Positions 1 to 7,183 of a DNA stretch of 23,241 nt are shown here, in pieces; position 1 is the first letter of the stretch; each line of letters begins with the position of its first letter. Source of the stretch: CAYUJH01 sp964394585 (GTDB lineage Bacteria > Bacteroidota > Bacteroidia > Cytophagales > Flammeovirgaceae); contig CAYMYI010000063.1 of the NCBI GenBank assembly GCA_964394585.1, forward strand, positions 1 to 23,241. Direction: 5' to 3'. Below the pieces are notes generated by a model. It was not told the DNA's origin. It saw nothing but the letters and a program-made list of their open reading frames with translations, and did no database searches. Made by a program: the position numbers and the translations under genes.

Positions 1-1235
1 ATTACACTGCTTCGGTCGGAGTTACTTTTACCAAACCATTGTTCGAGTACCGAGCCATATACTTGCCGAAAGTCGAACTCCATCGGCAGGTTATCGGCGT
101 AGGTAGTCTGCGGCGAAATACTAGGAGTGCTGCCCTCTACACCACCGAGCACAGCATTACCAAAGAAAAACATGGGGGCTGCCGAGCCATGGTCGGTACC
201 TAAACTAGCGTTCGATACAATGCGCCTTCCGAACTCAGAGAAGGTCATCCCAACTACCTGATCATCTTTCTGTAAAAACGCAAGGTCTTGCATAAATGCC
301 ATTACGGCGTCGTCAAGCGTTTTAAGCAATTCGGCATGTTCGCCGGTGGTATGGTCGTTGTTTTCCACTTGGGCATCGTGCGTATCAAACCCACCTAACC
401 GCACCAAATACAACGGGGTTTGTAGCCCTCCGGCAATCAAACGTGCTACAATGCGCAACTGTTGTGCTAAACGAGTTTCTGGGTATTGGCGTTGGGAGGT
501 TACTTTTTTAGCGGCTTCGGTTACCACTTCGCCATATGCTTGCGATTGTTCGGCAATGAGCCGAATGAAACGGAGTTTCTCTCCGGCTAGGGTATCGGGA
601 GCGTCGGGCTGTTCTTTTTCGAGCAAACGATAAAAATCGTCGGGGTTGTTAATCACCATACTCATGGAAGCAGTAGGCCCTTGGAACAGCAACGAAGCCC
701 CATGCCCAATTTCGACAGCTAGCGGGTGGGGGACTTCATCGTTAGGAAAACCAATGGGGTATTCGGGGTATTCTTGGTTTAAGAATCGGCCGGTCCAACC
801 GGAGTTTACGATTTCGTGTGCATCGGAAGCACTCATCCAAATATCGGTAGAACGGAAATGCGAAAAGTTTTGCTCCGGGTAGCCAACGTTTTGGATGATG
901 CGAAGTCGCCCTTCGTTAAAAAGTGAACGAAAATTAGGGAGGGAAGGGTGCAAGGCAAGGTTGGTATTTTGTAAAGGGAGGAGTTTGTTATCCGGTAAAA
1001 TGACGTGCGGCCGCACTTGGTTTAAGGCGGAAAGTTCGCTTAGGGGGACTACGGTGTTCAAACCATCGTTGCCACCTTCTAGGTAAATAATTACCAGCGT
1101 TTTACCCGATTCGTGCGCGGCTTTTAGGAGTTTAGCAAACTGAGCTTTTGCTTGCAGGGGAAGCCCTACTGCTGTTAGAAAGCCTGGTACGGCTACAGAA
1201 TGGGTTAGATGACGGAGGAAACTTCTTCGTTTCAT
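1..1235 (-). CDS. DUF1501 family exported protein, C-terminus cut by the window edge
   Basis: The minus frame is open from the ATG at 1235-1233 to base 1, giving 411 visible residues; the stop lies outside the window. The protein starts MKRRSFLRH, with a twin-arginine motif (RRSFL) and a hydrophobic stretch, so Tat export is likely. The segment IYLEGGNDGLNTVVP near residue 50, a GGFDTHDAQ motif about two thirds along, and the later FSEFGRR and TDHGSAAPMFFFG segments are typical of DUF1501, a family with an alkaline-phosphatase/sulfatase-like fold and no settled function. It follows the DUF1800 gene by 39 nt on the same strand. These two families are very often neighbours, so they are probably co-transcribed and work together in the envelope. 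Family assignment is firm; the biochemical role is unknown. Confidence 0.9.
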   Translation of the reverse strand, partial: MKRRSFLRHLTHSVAVPGFLTAVGLPLQAKAQFAKLLKAAHESGKTLVIIYLEGGNDGLNTVVPLSELSALNQVRPHVILPDNKLLPLQNTNLALHPSLPNFRSLFNEGRLRIIQNVGYPEQNFSHFRSTDIWMSASDAHEIVNSGWTGRFLNQEYPEYPIGFPNDEVPHPLAVEIGHGASLLFQGPTASMSMVINNPDDFYRLLEKEQPDAPDTLAGEKLRFIRLIAEQSQAYGEVVTEAAKKVTSQRQYPETRLAQQLRIVARLIAGGLQTPLYLVRLGGFDTHDAQVENNDHTTGEHAELLKTLDDAVMAFMQDLAFLQKDDQVVGMTFSEFGRRIVSNASLGTDHGSAAPMFFFGNAVLGGVEGSTPSISPQTTYADNLPMEFDFRQVYGSVLEQWFGKSNSDRSSV

Positions 1236-1274
1236 AGAGCTATATTTTTGAGTGCTACAGCACAGATAAACAAA

Positions 1275-3023
1275 TTAGATAAGTTGGTTTTCAGCGAGTT
1301 GCATTAAGTTTTGGAAGGTGGATTTGAGCCTGTTTTCGACCGTAAGTCGGTACTCGTTGTTCGAGGGATCTTCGTTGTATTGGTTCCATGCCTGTGTCCA
1401 GTACGCATCGGTTTGTTGCCCGGAAAGTAAGATGGCTTTTAAGTTTTGAAGGGTTTCTTCGCCAAGCGGATACCCAAATAAAAGCGTGCTGACTTCTTGC
1501 AACATTAGGTTGGGATCTTCGGGGTGATTGAGTGTTCGCAAAAAGGCGAGGAAGTCGAGGTTCAGTTGCTTTTGCTGATTTACCCAGAACCCCCAAAAGA
1601 GTAAGGAGTCGGTAAAGGCAGCTCTTCTGGTAATGGTATCTGTAGTTATCCAAGAACGGTCGTATTGAGGTGCTTGGTAATACGCACTCCAACCGGCTAC
1701 ACTTGGCGGGTCGCCTAACTCCATGCCCATATTTGCCATTTGCCACAACATGGAGAGTTCCATTTGGCGTGTCAGATACAACGTATCCATTTGAGTGGGC
1801 ATGCCGAATGTACGCCAGGCTCCTAATAATAAATCGGCAGGATTTTTAATCTGCGCTCCGTAGTTCAGCGCATGGAAGAAATGGCTGCTATGAAATAGCG
1901 CTTCCAACACTGGCTTAATCTCGTAGTTGTTCGAGCGGAAAATTTGTGCCAAAGGGCGTATTACTTTTTCCTCAGCAGTAGCATCAATTTCAGCATATAC
2001 AAAGAAGTTATATAGTCTTCGGCAGATGTAGCGGGCGGTTTCTTCGTTGTCAAAAATCATATCGAGGAGTTCGTCGAGTTCTTCTTTACCGGCTTCGCCA
2101 CTGCGCCCTTTAATGATTCGGTTGCCATAAAATTCCGAAAATTGTTTGTCGCTTTCGTCGTGGATTACACTCCAAAAGTACGTGCCTACTCGCCCTTCTT
2201 TCATTACATCTTGCTCCCAGTTGATAACCCATCCTGTTAAAATTTTGGCAGCTGCACGTACATCAGCTTCGGTGTATTTCGAATCGGGCCCTTTCCCCAC
2301 ACAGAATAACTCCTGAAGTTCGCGGGCATAGTTTTCATCGGGGGCATCCTTGCGGTTGCGTGTACCATTCAAATATAGCAGCATTGCAGGATCGAGCGTG
2401 AGCGCCTTAATCATCTCCTTATAATTCCCTAGTGCATAAGTATGCAGCATTTCAAAATATTGATAGCTTGCTTTGCTTACAAACACTCCCCACATTTCGG
2501 TTACAAGCAGATTGTGCCAAAAGAGCACCATTTTTTGGTGTATGGTGGTTTCTTGCTGTAAGAAATTTTGAATAACCCACCCTTTTAACGATTGAATGCG
2601 AGCGCCTTCAATTTCGTTGGCGTAAGGCGCTTCTATCCAAGTTTCGCGCAAGGGGACGTGGGGGTCTATAATCCCTTCTGCATTATTGTTGTAATTGTTT
2701 ACGGGAGGAGCAGGTTTGGGCGAGGTTTGCAAAATAGCTGTAACTGCCGCCTGCCTCGATAGCTGCTTAAACTGATTGAGTTCTTCTTTCCGAAGCCCAA
2801 ATAAGGTGCGGCGAAGTAAATGGGCTATCTGGGGTTCGCCCCATTCGCCATTGTAGGGTTCGAGACCGGCATCAATACCGGCACCACTCAGGCGAGCATT
2901 GCTAGCAGAAGTGAAAGTTGACTCGGCATCAGGATTGCCCAATATCACGGGTTCAACTTTCCGAAATCGTTTTACCCATTCTTTATACGCTTTAGGGCGA
3001 GGGTCTTCTGTAGTGTATGGCAT
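1275..3023 (-). CDS. DUF1800 family protein
   Basis: This 582-residue protein shows the DUF1800 pattern: HLLRRTLFGLRKEELNQF near residues 68-85, a central MVLFWHNLLVTE segment, NGTRNRKDAPDENYARELQELFCVG near 219-243 (the most conserved family block), and LGDPPSVAGWSAY followed by a C-terminal helical region. The ATG at 3023 gives about 65 residues ahead of the usual domain start, and they do not look like a signal peptide: they are polar and begin MPYTTEDPRPKAYKEW. The function is unknown; the family almost always sits beside DUF1501, as here with a 39-nt gap. The partner has a Tat signal and this protein has none that I can see, so it may be cytoplasmic or exported with its partner. That is inference. 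Confidence 0.9.
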   Translation of the reverse strand: MPYTTEDPRPKAYKEWVKRFRKVEPVILGNPDAESTFTSASNARLSGAGIDAGLEPYNGEWGEPQIAHLLRRTLFGLRKEELNQFKQLSRQAAVTAILQTSPKPAPPVNNYNNNAEGIIDPHVPLRETWIEAPYANEIEGARIQSLKGWVIQNFLQQETTIHQKMVLFWHNLLVTEMWGVFVSKASYQYFEMLHTYALGNYKEMIKALTLDPAMLLYLNGTRNRKDAPDENYARELQELFCVGKGPDSKYTEADVRAAAKILTGWVINWEQDVMKEGRVGTYFWSVIHDESDKQFSEFYGNRIIKGRSGEAGKEELDELLDMIFDNEETARYICRRLYNFFVYAEIDATAEEKVIRPLAQIFRSNNYEIKPVLEALFHSSHFFHALNYGAQIKNPADLLLGAWRTFGMPTQMDTLYLTRQMELSMLWQMANMGMELGDPPSVAGWSAYYQAPQYDRSWITTDTITRRAAFTDSLLFWGFWVNQQKQLNLDFLAFLRTLNHPEDPNLMLQEVSTLLFGYPLGEETLQNLKAILLSGQQTDAYWTQAWNQYNEDPSNNEYRLTVENRLKSTFQNLMQLAENQLI

Positions 3024-3028
3024 AAAAA

Positions 3029-3100
3029 AGGTATGTATTGGTAAATAATCCTTGCACTGTAAGAAACAAAATAGTGCCAGGGGTTTAAGAGTACATACCT
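3029..3100 (-). repeat. 9-bp inverted repeat in the DUF1800 upstream region
   Basis: AGGTATGTA at 3029-3037 is matched by its exact reverse complement TACATACCT at 3092-3100, 54 nt apart, just upstream of the DUF1800 start. A-rich and T-rich runs outside the arms extend the complementarity with a mismatch. It could pair in the mRNA leader or mark two protein-binding half sites. A 9-bp match at this spacing can occur by chance in AT-rich DNA. Confidence 0.3.
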
Positions 3101-3137
3101 ATTTTTTTTATAAAAGTTACTTTTAAGGGAAAGAAAA

Positions 3138-3166
3138 TGGTGGGGCAATACTGAAAATGCCCCACA
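3138..3166 (-). terminator. Probable rho-independent terminator of the DUF4301 gene
   Basis: GTGGGGCA at 3140-3147 and TGCCCCAC at 3158-3165 form an 8-bp GC-rich stem with a 10-nt loop, six bases past the DUF4301 stop codon. Read on the minus strand, the stem is followed by a T-rich run (CATTTTCTTT). Position, stem strength and tail fit an intrinsic terminator separating DUF4301 from the DUF1800/DUF1501 pair. Confidence 0.7.
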
Positions 3167-3171
3167 TACAT

Positions 3172-4719
3172 TTATTTCTGATGTTGTTCACGAAGTAAAT
3201 CGTTGACAGTTTTTACAGGGTTAAACGTAATAATGAGCACTTCTACGAAGATTGTATTCCAATACGCCATAGCTCCGTTCCATAAGCCTGGGAGTTCTTG
3301 AGCTTTCAGTTCTTTACCATCTTTCGATTTTTGGGTAATGAACCCTGTTTTTGGGTCGCGATATTGTAACAGGTCGTATTTAGCACCTTTGGCATCGCGT
3401 ACTGCACACACCAAATCTACAGGGTTAAAATGCGTGGCTTTCTGTACGATGTCGGCTTGGTCCGATTGCACCATATCAATTTGTGCACTTTCTACAATTT
3501 GGAGCGATACGGTACCATCGCTATTCTGTGCCCAAAAAGGGCCTCCGCCTGGTTCACCTTCGTTTTTTACCATACCGCAAACACGCATAGGGCGGTTTAG
3601 GCGGTCGATAAGCCATGATTTGCGTTCTGCTTCATCGAGGGTATCGAAGTTTTCAGGAATGCCAACCCCAAGGTATCTTTTTACGAAAGTTAGGATTTCT
3701 TCAAGGAGTTCTGCGGACGCTACCGATACGATTTGAGCATACTCAAAAGCTTTTTCTTGGCATTCTAATAGTACGCCGGCTAACGCTTTTTTATAATGGT
3801 AGGTTTCTTCTTTCAGGCGGTCTGGCACTACATTATCAATATTTTTAATAAAGATTAAATCGGCTTCAATTTCGTTGAGGTTTTCGATTAATGCACCATG
3901 CCCAGCAGGACGGAAGAGCAGCGAGCCATCGGGGTTGCGGAACGGTTGGTTGTCCATATCAACGGCTATCGTATCGGTGGCTGCTTTCTGATTAGAAAAT
4001 GAAATGTTGTATTGCACGCCATAGGTTTGTTCGTAGGTGGGGACGGTGCTTCGCACTTTTTCGGCAAACAGGGCATCGTGCTCTGGAGAAACCGTGAAAT
4101 GTAAATTTACATTTCCCTCAGCATCTTTGCCGTAGGCGGCGCCTTCTACCATATGTTCCTCTACGGGAGTGCGCACTGTACCATTCTCATAGGCATGAAA
4201 ATCGAGCAATCCTTTGGGTAAGCTACCGTAGTTTAGCCCTTTATCGGTGAGCAGGTAAGCGAGCACTTTCCCATACTCTTTATGCGCAATGCCTTCTTCT
4301 AAACTGTAGCCGTCGGCTTGGGCGGCTTGTTGCAAAGCAGGGTAAAACGCAAAATCGGCGATGCGGGTAAAGAAATCGCGTAAAGGTTTTAGTTTTTCGG
4401 CTGTTTCAAATTCTTCAATAGCTTTTTTGGAACCATCGAAACTATCCATAAACCCAAATAATGCTTTGAACATTCGGCTAGCCGCTCCGGAGGCAGGCAC
4501 AAATTTAACCACCCGTTTTTTGGGGAGGAGTTGCTCGTATTTAGCTGCAAAATGAGCCGCTGTGCTTGTATCAAGTTTTAAGATTCCATCGCCAATGGTA
4601 GCAGGGCGCACTAACTGGATGAAGGGAAATCCTTGTTTAAAATTTTCAATTTGTGATAGTACTACCGATTCGGCAGAACCTCTTTGCTGCATTTGCGTTT
4701 GGTCTTTTTCTGAAAACAT
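3172..4719 (-). CDS. DUF4301 family protein with nucleotidyltransferase-like motifs
   Basis: This 515-residue protein matches DUF4301, a Bacteroidota family of about this length with no assigned function. The ATG at 4719 is the natural start; no signal peptide is visible, so it is probably cytoplasmic. Several segments resemble the GT-A fold of UDP-sugar pyrophosphorylases: VPASGAASRM (74-83) like the Gly-rich nucleotide loop, PKGLLDFH (168-175), a TVSPEH segment near 209-214, RPAGHGALIENL (270-281) like the P-x-GHG motif, NIDN (293-296) like the acidic metal/uridine site, and EGEPGGGPFW near residue 390. I infer a nucleotidyl or sugar-phosphate transferase-like fold; no substrate can be read from the sequence. 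It appears to be a single-gene unit with a terminator downstream and a 471-nt gene-free region upstream. Confidence 0.85.
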   Translation of the reverse strand: MFSEKDQTQMQQRGSAESVVLSQIENFKQGFPFIQLVRPATIGDGILKLDTSTAAHFAAKYEQLLPKKRVVKFVPASGAASRMFKALFGFMDSFDGSKKAIEEFETAEKLKPLRDFFTRIADFAFYPALQQAAQADGYSLEEGIAHKEYGKVLAYLLTDKGLNYGSLPKGLLDFHAYENGTVRTPVEEHMVEGAAYGKDAEGNVNLHFTVSPEHDALFAEKVRSTVPTYEQTYGVQYNISFSNQKAATDTIAVDMDNQPFRNPDGSLLFRPAGHGALIENLNEIEADLIFIKNIDNVVPDRLKEETYHYKKALAGVLLECQEKAFEYAQIVSVASAELLEEILTFVKRYLGVGIPENFDTLDEAERKSWLIDRLNRPMRVCGMVKNEGEPGGGPFWAQNSDGTVSLQIVESAQIDMVQSDQADIVQKATHFNPVDLVCAVRDAKGAKYDLLQYRDPKTGFITQKSKDGKELKAQELPGLWNGAMAYWNTIFVEVLIITFNPVKTVNDLLREQHQK

Positions 4720-4866
4720 GCTTTTAGGTAGTTAATATGAAACATACGCTCCTGTTTGTACAGTTGCTGAGTTTAACTCATTTCAAATTAGATATTTTCA
4801 GAAAGAATTAAAATTTTGGAAGAGGATATTTGCCATTTTATATAGGCGCAAAATTCAATAGACCTG

Positions 4867-5029
4867 TTCGCTAAGAAATGTTCTACTAAAGTATTATGTG
4901 GTGTTTCAAAAAGTTATACAGGCAACGGCAAGCATATTAAGGTAAGCGAAACGTGAAAAACATTCGTTTTCAGATAGAAGAAACAAAAGTTGCGCATGCT
5001 AAGAAGTTAATAATCTGTTTCTTAGCGAA
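4867..5029. repeat. 12-bp inverted-repeat pair bounding 163 bp
   Basis: TTCGCTAAGAAA at 4867-4878 has its exact reverse complement TTTCTTAGCGAA at 5018-5029. A third, internal copy of the core, GCTAAGAA, lies at 4998-5005 and can form an 8-bp hairpin with 5019-5026. An imperfect hairpin (TGAAAAAC/GTTTTCA) lies at 4954-4972. The size and end structure recall a miniature inverted-repeat element, but I see no flanking target duplication and no second copy in the window, so it may instead be a set of binding sites. Confidence 0.45.
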
Positions 5030-5137
5030 AAGGAGTGTGCTGAAAAGCGATAATTTCGCTGAAGCTAGTCTTCAAGATTTTCTGCACTTACCATAAATCG
5101 TAATAATATAATCTAGCCGATAGACTAATAGCTTACG

Positions 5138-5178
5138 AATGTACAGTGTGCAATAAAAAAAATAGCACACTGTACATT
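5138..5178 (-). terminator. Perfect 14-bp stem-loop 12 nt past the AP2-domain gene
   Basis: AATGTACAGTGTGC (5138-5151) and GCACACTGTACATT (5165-5178) are exact reverse complements with a 13-nt loop. On the minus strand the loop holds a run of eight T, while no T run follows the stem. Its place right after the stop at 5191 suggests transcript end formation or 3'-end protection. The missing T tail makes it an atypical terminator; a dyad protein-binding site is the alternative. Confidence 0.6.
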
Positions 5179-5190
5179 GTTACAAGGCTT

Positions 5191-5745
5191 TTATTGCTCA
5201 GCGTCTACGGTTTCTACTCGGTTGAGACTTTTGGTTTTTCCAAAAAGCTCTTTCGATTTTTCGTTATAGGCTTGCGCGGCTTCTTCAGCCGATTTGAATA
5301 AGCCTAAATCGTAACGTTCTTTATCTGTATAAAGAACTGCACGATACGTATTTTTACTCACTTGAACCACGCCACGATACCCGGTTTTATTGTTGTGTTT
5401 TTTCTGGTTACGGCGCAACTCTGACATGGTAGTCCACTCAAGATTTTTTACCCGACAATCGAGGGGATTTCCATTTTTAATACGTACAAATAAACGTTTA
5501 TCGGCAGGGGGTTTTTCTACGTATTTTTCAGCAATGAGCTTATGCAGATAAATTGTTACATTTTTATAGCTCCCGTCTTTCATTGGGTAATTTCTTTGGA
5601 AAAATACGTAACCGCTAGAGTGTAATCGCAGGTTTTCTAAAAACTCAATTGCCTTGTAATAATCGTTATTGGCAATAAACTCATAGGCATCATCGGAGAT
5701 GATTACATGTTGGTCTGCGTTTTTCAACTTTACTTTGTAAAGCAT
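5191..5745 (-). CDS. Degenerate HNH-like region plus AP2 DNA-binding domain protein
   Basis: This 184-residue protein has two parts. Residues 66-106 resemble the core of HNH_3-type homing endonucleases: YLHKLIAEKYV supplies the first His (H68), and the end KNLEWTT matches the usual NLEW. The middle block, normally NHxDGxxxNN, reads VRIKNGNPLDC (87-97), so the second His and the paired Asn are gone. Residues 121-170 form an AP2/ERF-like domain: TGYRGVVQ, then YRAVLYTDKERYDLGLF, then a helix with AAQAYNEKSKELFG. AP2 domains bind DNA. I infer a DNA-binding protein derived from an HNH-AP2 homing endonuclease whose nuclease is probably inactive. It stands alone between two repeat-containing gaps. 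Whether it acts as a regulator is speculation. Confidence 0.8.
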   Translation of the reverse strand: MLYKVKLKNADQHVIISDDAYEFIANNDYYKAIEFLENLRLHSSGYVFFQRNYPMKDGSYKNVTIYLHKLIAEKYVEKPPADKRLFVRIKNGNPLDCRVKNLEWTTMSELRRNQKKHNNKTGYRGVVQVSKNTYRAVLYTDKERYDLGLFKSAEEAAQAYNEKSKELFGKTKSLNRVETVDAEQ

Positions 5746-5783
5746 AATCAGGAATTTTCTTTATTGATATGGATTATTTATGT

Positions 5784-5795
5784 ACGCACATGCGT
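5784..5795. promoter_or_regulatory. Small dyad upstream of the AP2-domain gene
   Basis: ACGCA-CA-TGCGT forms a dyad with 5-bp arms about 40 nt upstream of the AP2-domain gene start (5745). Short dyads at this place are often operator sites, but 5-bp arms are common by chance. Confidence 0.2.
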
Positions 5796-5885
5796 CTGAA
5801 TACTCATTTTTGTTGTAGAAGTGTACTAGATGTTATCAGTATGATGATAGAGTATTTCTAAAATAATTATCTATTAAAAAAGTGT

Positions 5886-5916
5886 GCGAACCATAATTCG
5901 CGTTAGGTTTTGCGAA
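5886..5916. promoter_or_regulatory. Cluster of GCGAA/TTCGC motifs upstream of the AP2-domain gene
   Basis: GCGAA at 5886-5890, TTCGC at 5897-5901 and GCGAA at 5912-5916 lie within 31 nt in the gap between the AP2-domain gene and the dehydrogenase gene. The first two form a dyad with a 6-nt spacer. Four more copies lie on the other side of the same gene (4867, 4946, 5025 and 5055). They are candidate protein-binding sites. Confidence 0.3.
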
Positions 5917-5951
5917 TAAACACTATTTTTCTGAAAAAAGCGATAAACCCT

Positions 5952-7025
5952 CTAAAGATTTAGGTCTAAATTGAACTTTTTTGCTACTCTTTCTAAACTT
6001 TCAACGACAGGTTCGAGCAGAGGGATGCCTTCTTTACTTCGTTTTTCGGCAAGTATGCGTTCGGGATCGCCGGGGATTTTTACAGGCTGGGAAGTGTCGA
6101 TAGGGGTTGCTTCTCTAAAGCGTTGGATCCACTGATCCATATGTTGCAAAAACTCTTCTTTAGGCCGAAAGGCATCGATGCTAAATACGCCAAAGAAGTG
6201 CCCTAAGCCTTTTCCTACAGGGTTTTCGGCAAGTGGTAAGAAGCTGACAAAAGGAGGCGCCCAAGGTCCATAGTTTGCTCCGGAAAATATGGCTGAGAAA
6301 ATATCGACAATGGCGCCCAAACAGTAGCCTTTATGGCTGCCATGCGGATAATCGCTTCCGAGGGGCAACAAAGCACCTCCTTGTTTGAGTTCGTCGGGGT
6401 TTTGTGAGCTATTCCCCATTTGGTCTTGTACCCAACCTATGGGGGCTTGTTCTCCTTTTCGCTGCAAAATTTCCAACTTACCATTGGCAGCGGTAGTAGT
6501 GGCGAAATCAGCAACAAATGGTGGCTCTTTCCCCGCCGGAATTGCAACAGCAATGGGGTTGGTACCCAATAGGCGCTCTTTGGCAAAAGTAGGAGCAACT
6601 AAAGGGGAGGCATTGGTCATAGCGATGCCAATCATATCGTGCTCTAGGGCACACATGGCATGAAAACCGGCGATGCCGAAATGGTTTGAGTTTTGTACGG
6701 CTACCCAGCCACTTCCTACATTTTTTGCTTTTTTGATGGCGCGTTGCATCGCCTCAGGACCTACTACGAGTCCTAATCCGGCATCACCATCGAGGGTAAG
6801 CGTTGAAGGCGTTTCATGCAGGGTGGTAATACGAGGGCGCGAGTTTACCCGTTTGCTTTCCCACAAACGTACATATCCTTCGAGGCGAGCCACGCCATGC
6901 GAGTCGATGCCTCGCAAATCGGCACTTATGAGCACATTGGCTGCAAGGTGAGCATCTTCTTCCGGGCAATCCATTGCCAGAAATACATCTTTACAAAACT
7001 GTTTAAGCGTTATTTCTGAATACAT
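5952..7025 (-). CDS. Ldh-family (malate/L-lactate/ureidoglycolate type) NAD(P)-dependent dehydrogenase
   Basis: This 357-residue protein belongs to the malate/L-lactate dehydrogenase family that is unrelated to classical MDH/LDH. Visible family motifs are DLRGIDSHGVARL (36-48), LGLVVGPEAM (84-93), the conserved NSNHFGIAG (112-120, H115 the likely proton-transfer residue), GTNPIAVAIP (154-163), DFATTTAANGKLEI (173-186), and SHKGYCLGAIVDIFSAIFSGA (230-250, with conserved K232). These enzymes reduce or oxidise 2-oxo/2-hydroxy acids with NAD(P)H in the cytoplasm. Substrates vary across the family (malate, lactate, sulfolactate, ureidoglycolate), so I do not name one. It is a single gene, divergent from the glycosyltransferase gene across a 158-nt gap. 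Confidence 0.9.
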   Translation of the reverse strand: MYSEITLKQFCKDVFLAMDCPEEDAHLAANVLISADLRGIDSHGVARLEGYVRLWESKRVNSRPRITTLHETPSTLTLDGDAGLGLVVGPEAMQRAIKKAKNVGSGWVAVQNSNHFGIAGFHAMCALEHDMIGIAMTNASPLVAPTFAKERLLGTNPIAVAIPAGKEPPFVADFATTTAANGKLEILQRKGEQAPIGWVQDQMGNSSQNPDELKQGGALLPLGSDYPHGSHKGYCLGAIVDIFSAIFSGANYGPWAPPFVSFLPLAENPVGKGLGHFFGVFSIDAFRPKEEFLQHMDQWIQRFREATPIDTSQPVKIPGDPERILAEKRSKEGIPLLEPVVESLERVAKKFNLDLNL

Positions 7026-7129
7026 CTACGCGTAATCGGTCTACTATGCTACACAAAAGCTTAAAGTCCGCACATGTATTTGTAATGAGTTGCAAAGCAT
7101 ACGCTAAGGGAGTTTTGCTCATTGCTTGT

Positions 7130-7158
7130 TTTGGGCTGAGCTTTAAGCTATAAATTTG
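7130..7158 (+). promoter_or_regulatory. Bacteroidota-type promoter for the glycosyltransferase gene
   Basis: TTTG at 7130-7133 and TAAATTTG at 7151-7158, 17 nt apart, match the TTTG / TAnnTTTG consensus of the Bacteroidota housekeeping sigma factor. The -7 box lies 25 nt before the TTG start at 7184. Confidence 0.55.
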
Positions 7159-7168
7159 TGCAAATTTA
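7151..7168. promoter_or_regulatory. 18-bp palindrome overlapping the -7 box between divergent genes
   Basis: TAAATTTG-TG-CAAATTTA is a perfect dyad with 8-bp arms and a 2-nt spacer. Its left arm is the -7 box of the glycosyltransferase promoter, and by symmetry its right arm gives the same TAAATTTG box on the minus strand, facing the dehydrogenase gene. It could be an operator or part of a bidirectional promoter. Confidence 0.4.
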
Positions 7169-7183
7169 GAAACAGAACTGGTT

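Larger units (their letters stand above)
4720..5190. other. 471-nt gene-free region rich in inverted repeats
   Basis: No convincing coding sequence on either strand. It contains the upstream region of the DUF4301 gene, a 163-bp segment bounded by 12-bp inverted repeats, a smaller hairpin inside that segment, a GCTAAGAA/TTCTTAGC hairpin at 4998-5026, and a perfect 14-bp hairpin just past the stop of the AP2 gene. I found no clear TAnnTTTG box for DUF4301; a one-mismatch form (TATGTTTC on the minus strand) lies about 25-30 nt before its start. Confidence 0.6.

Noticed and set aside
3338..3736. A 132-codon plus-strand frame inside the DUF4301 gene
   Set aside because: It is antisense to the DUF4301 protein, with no domain pattern or upstream signals.
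4943..4958. A parS-like sequence containing AAACGTGAAA
   Set aside because: Only half of the palindrome matches and it lacks the central CACGTG.
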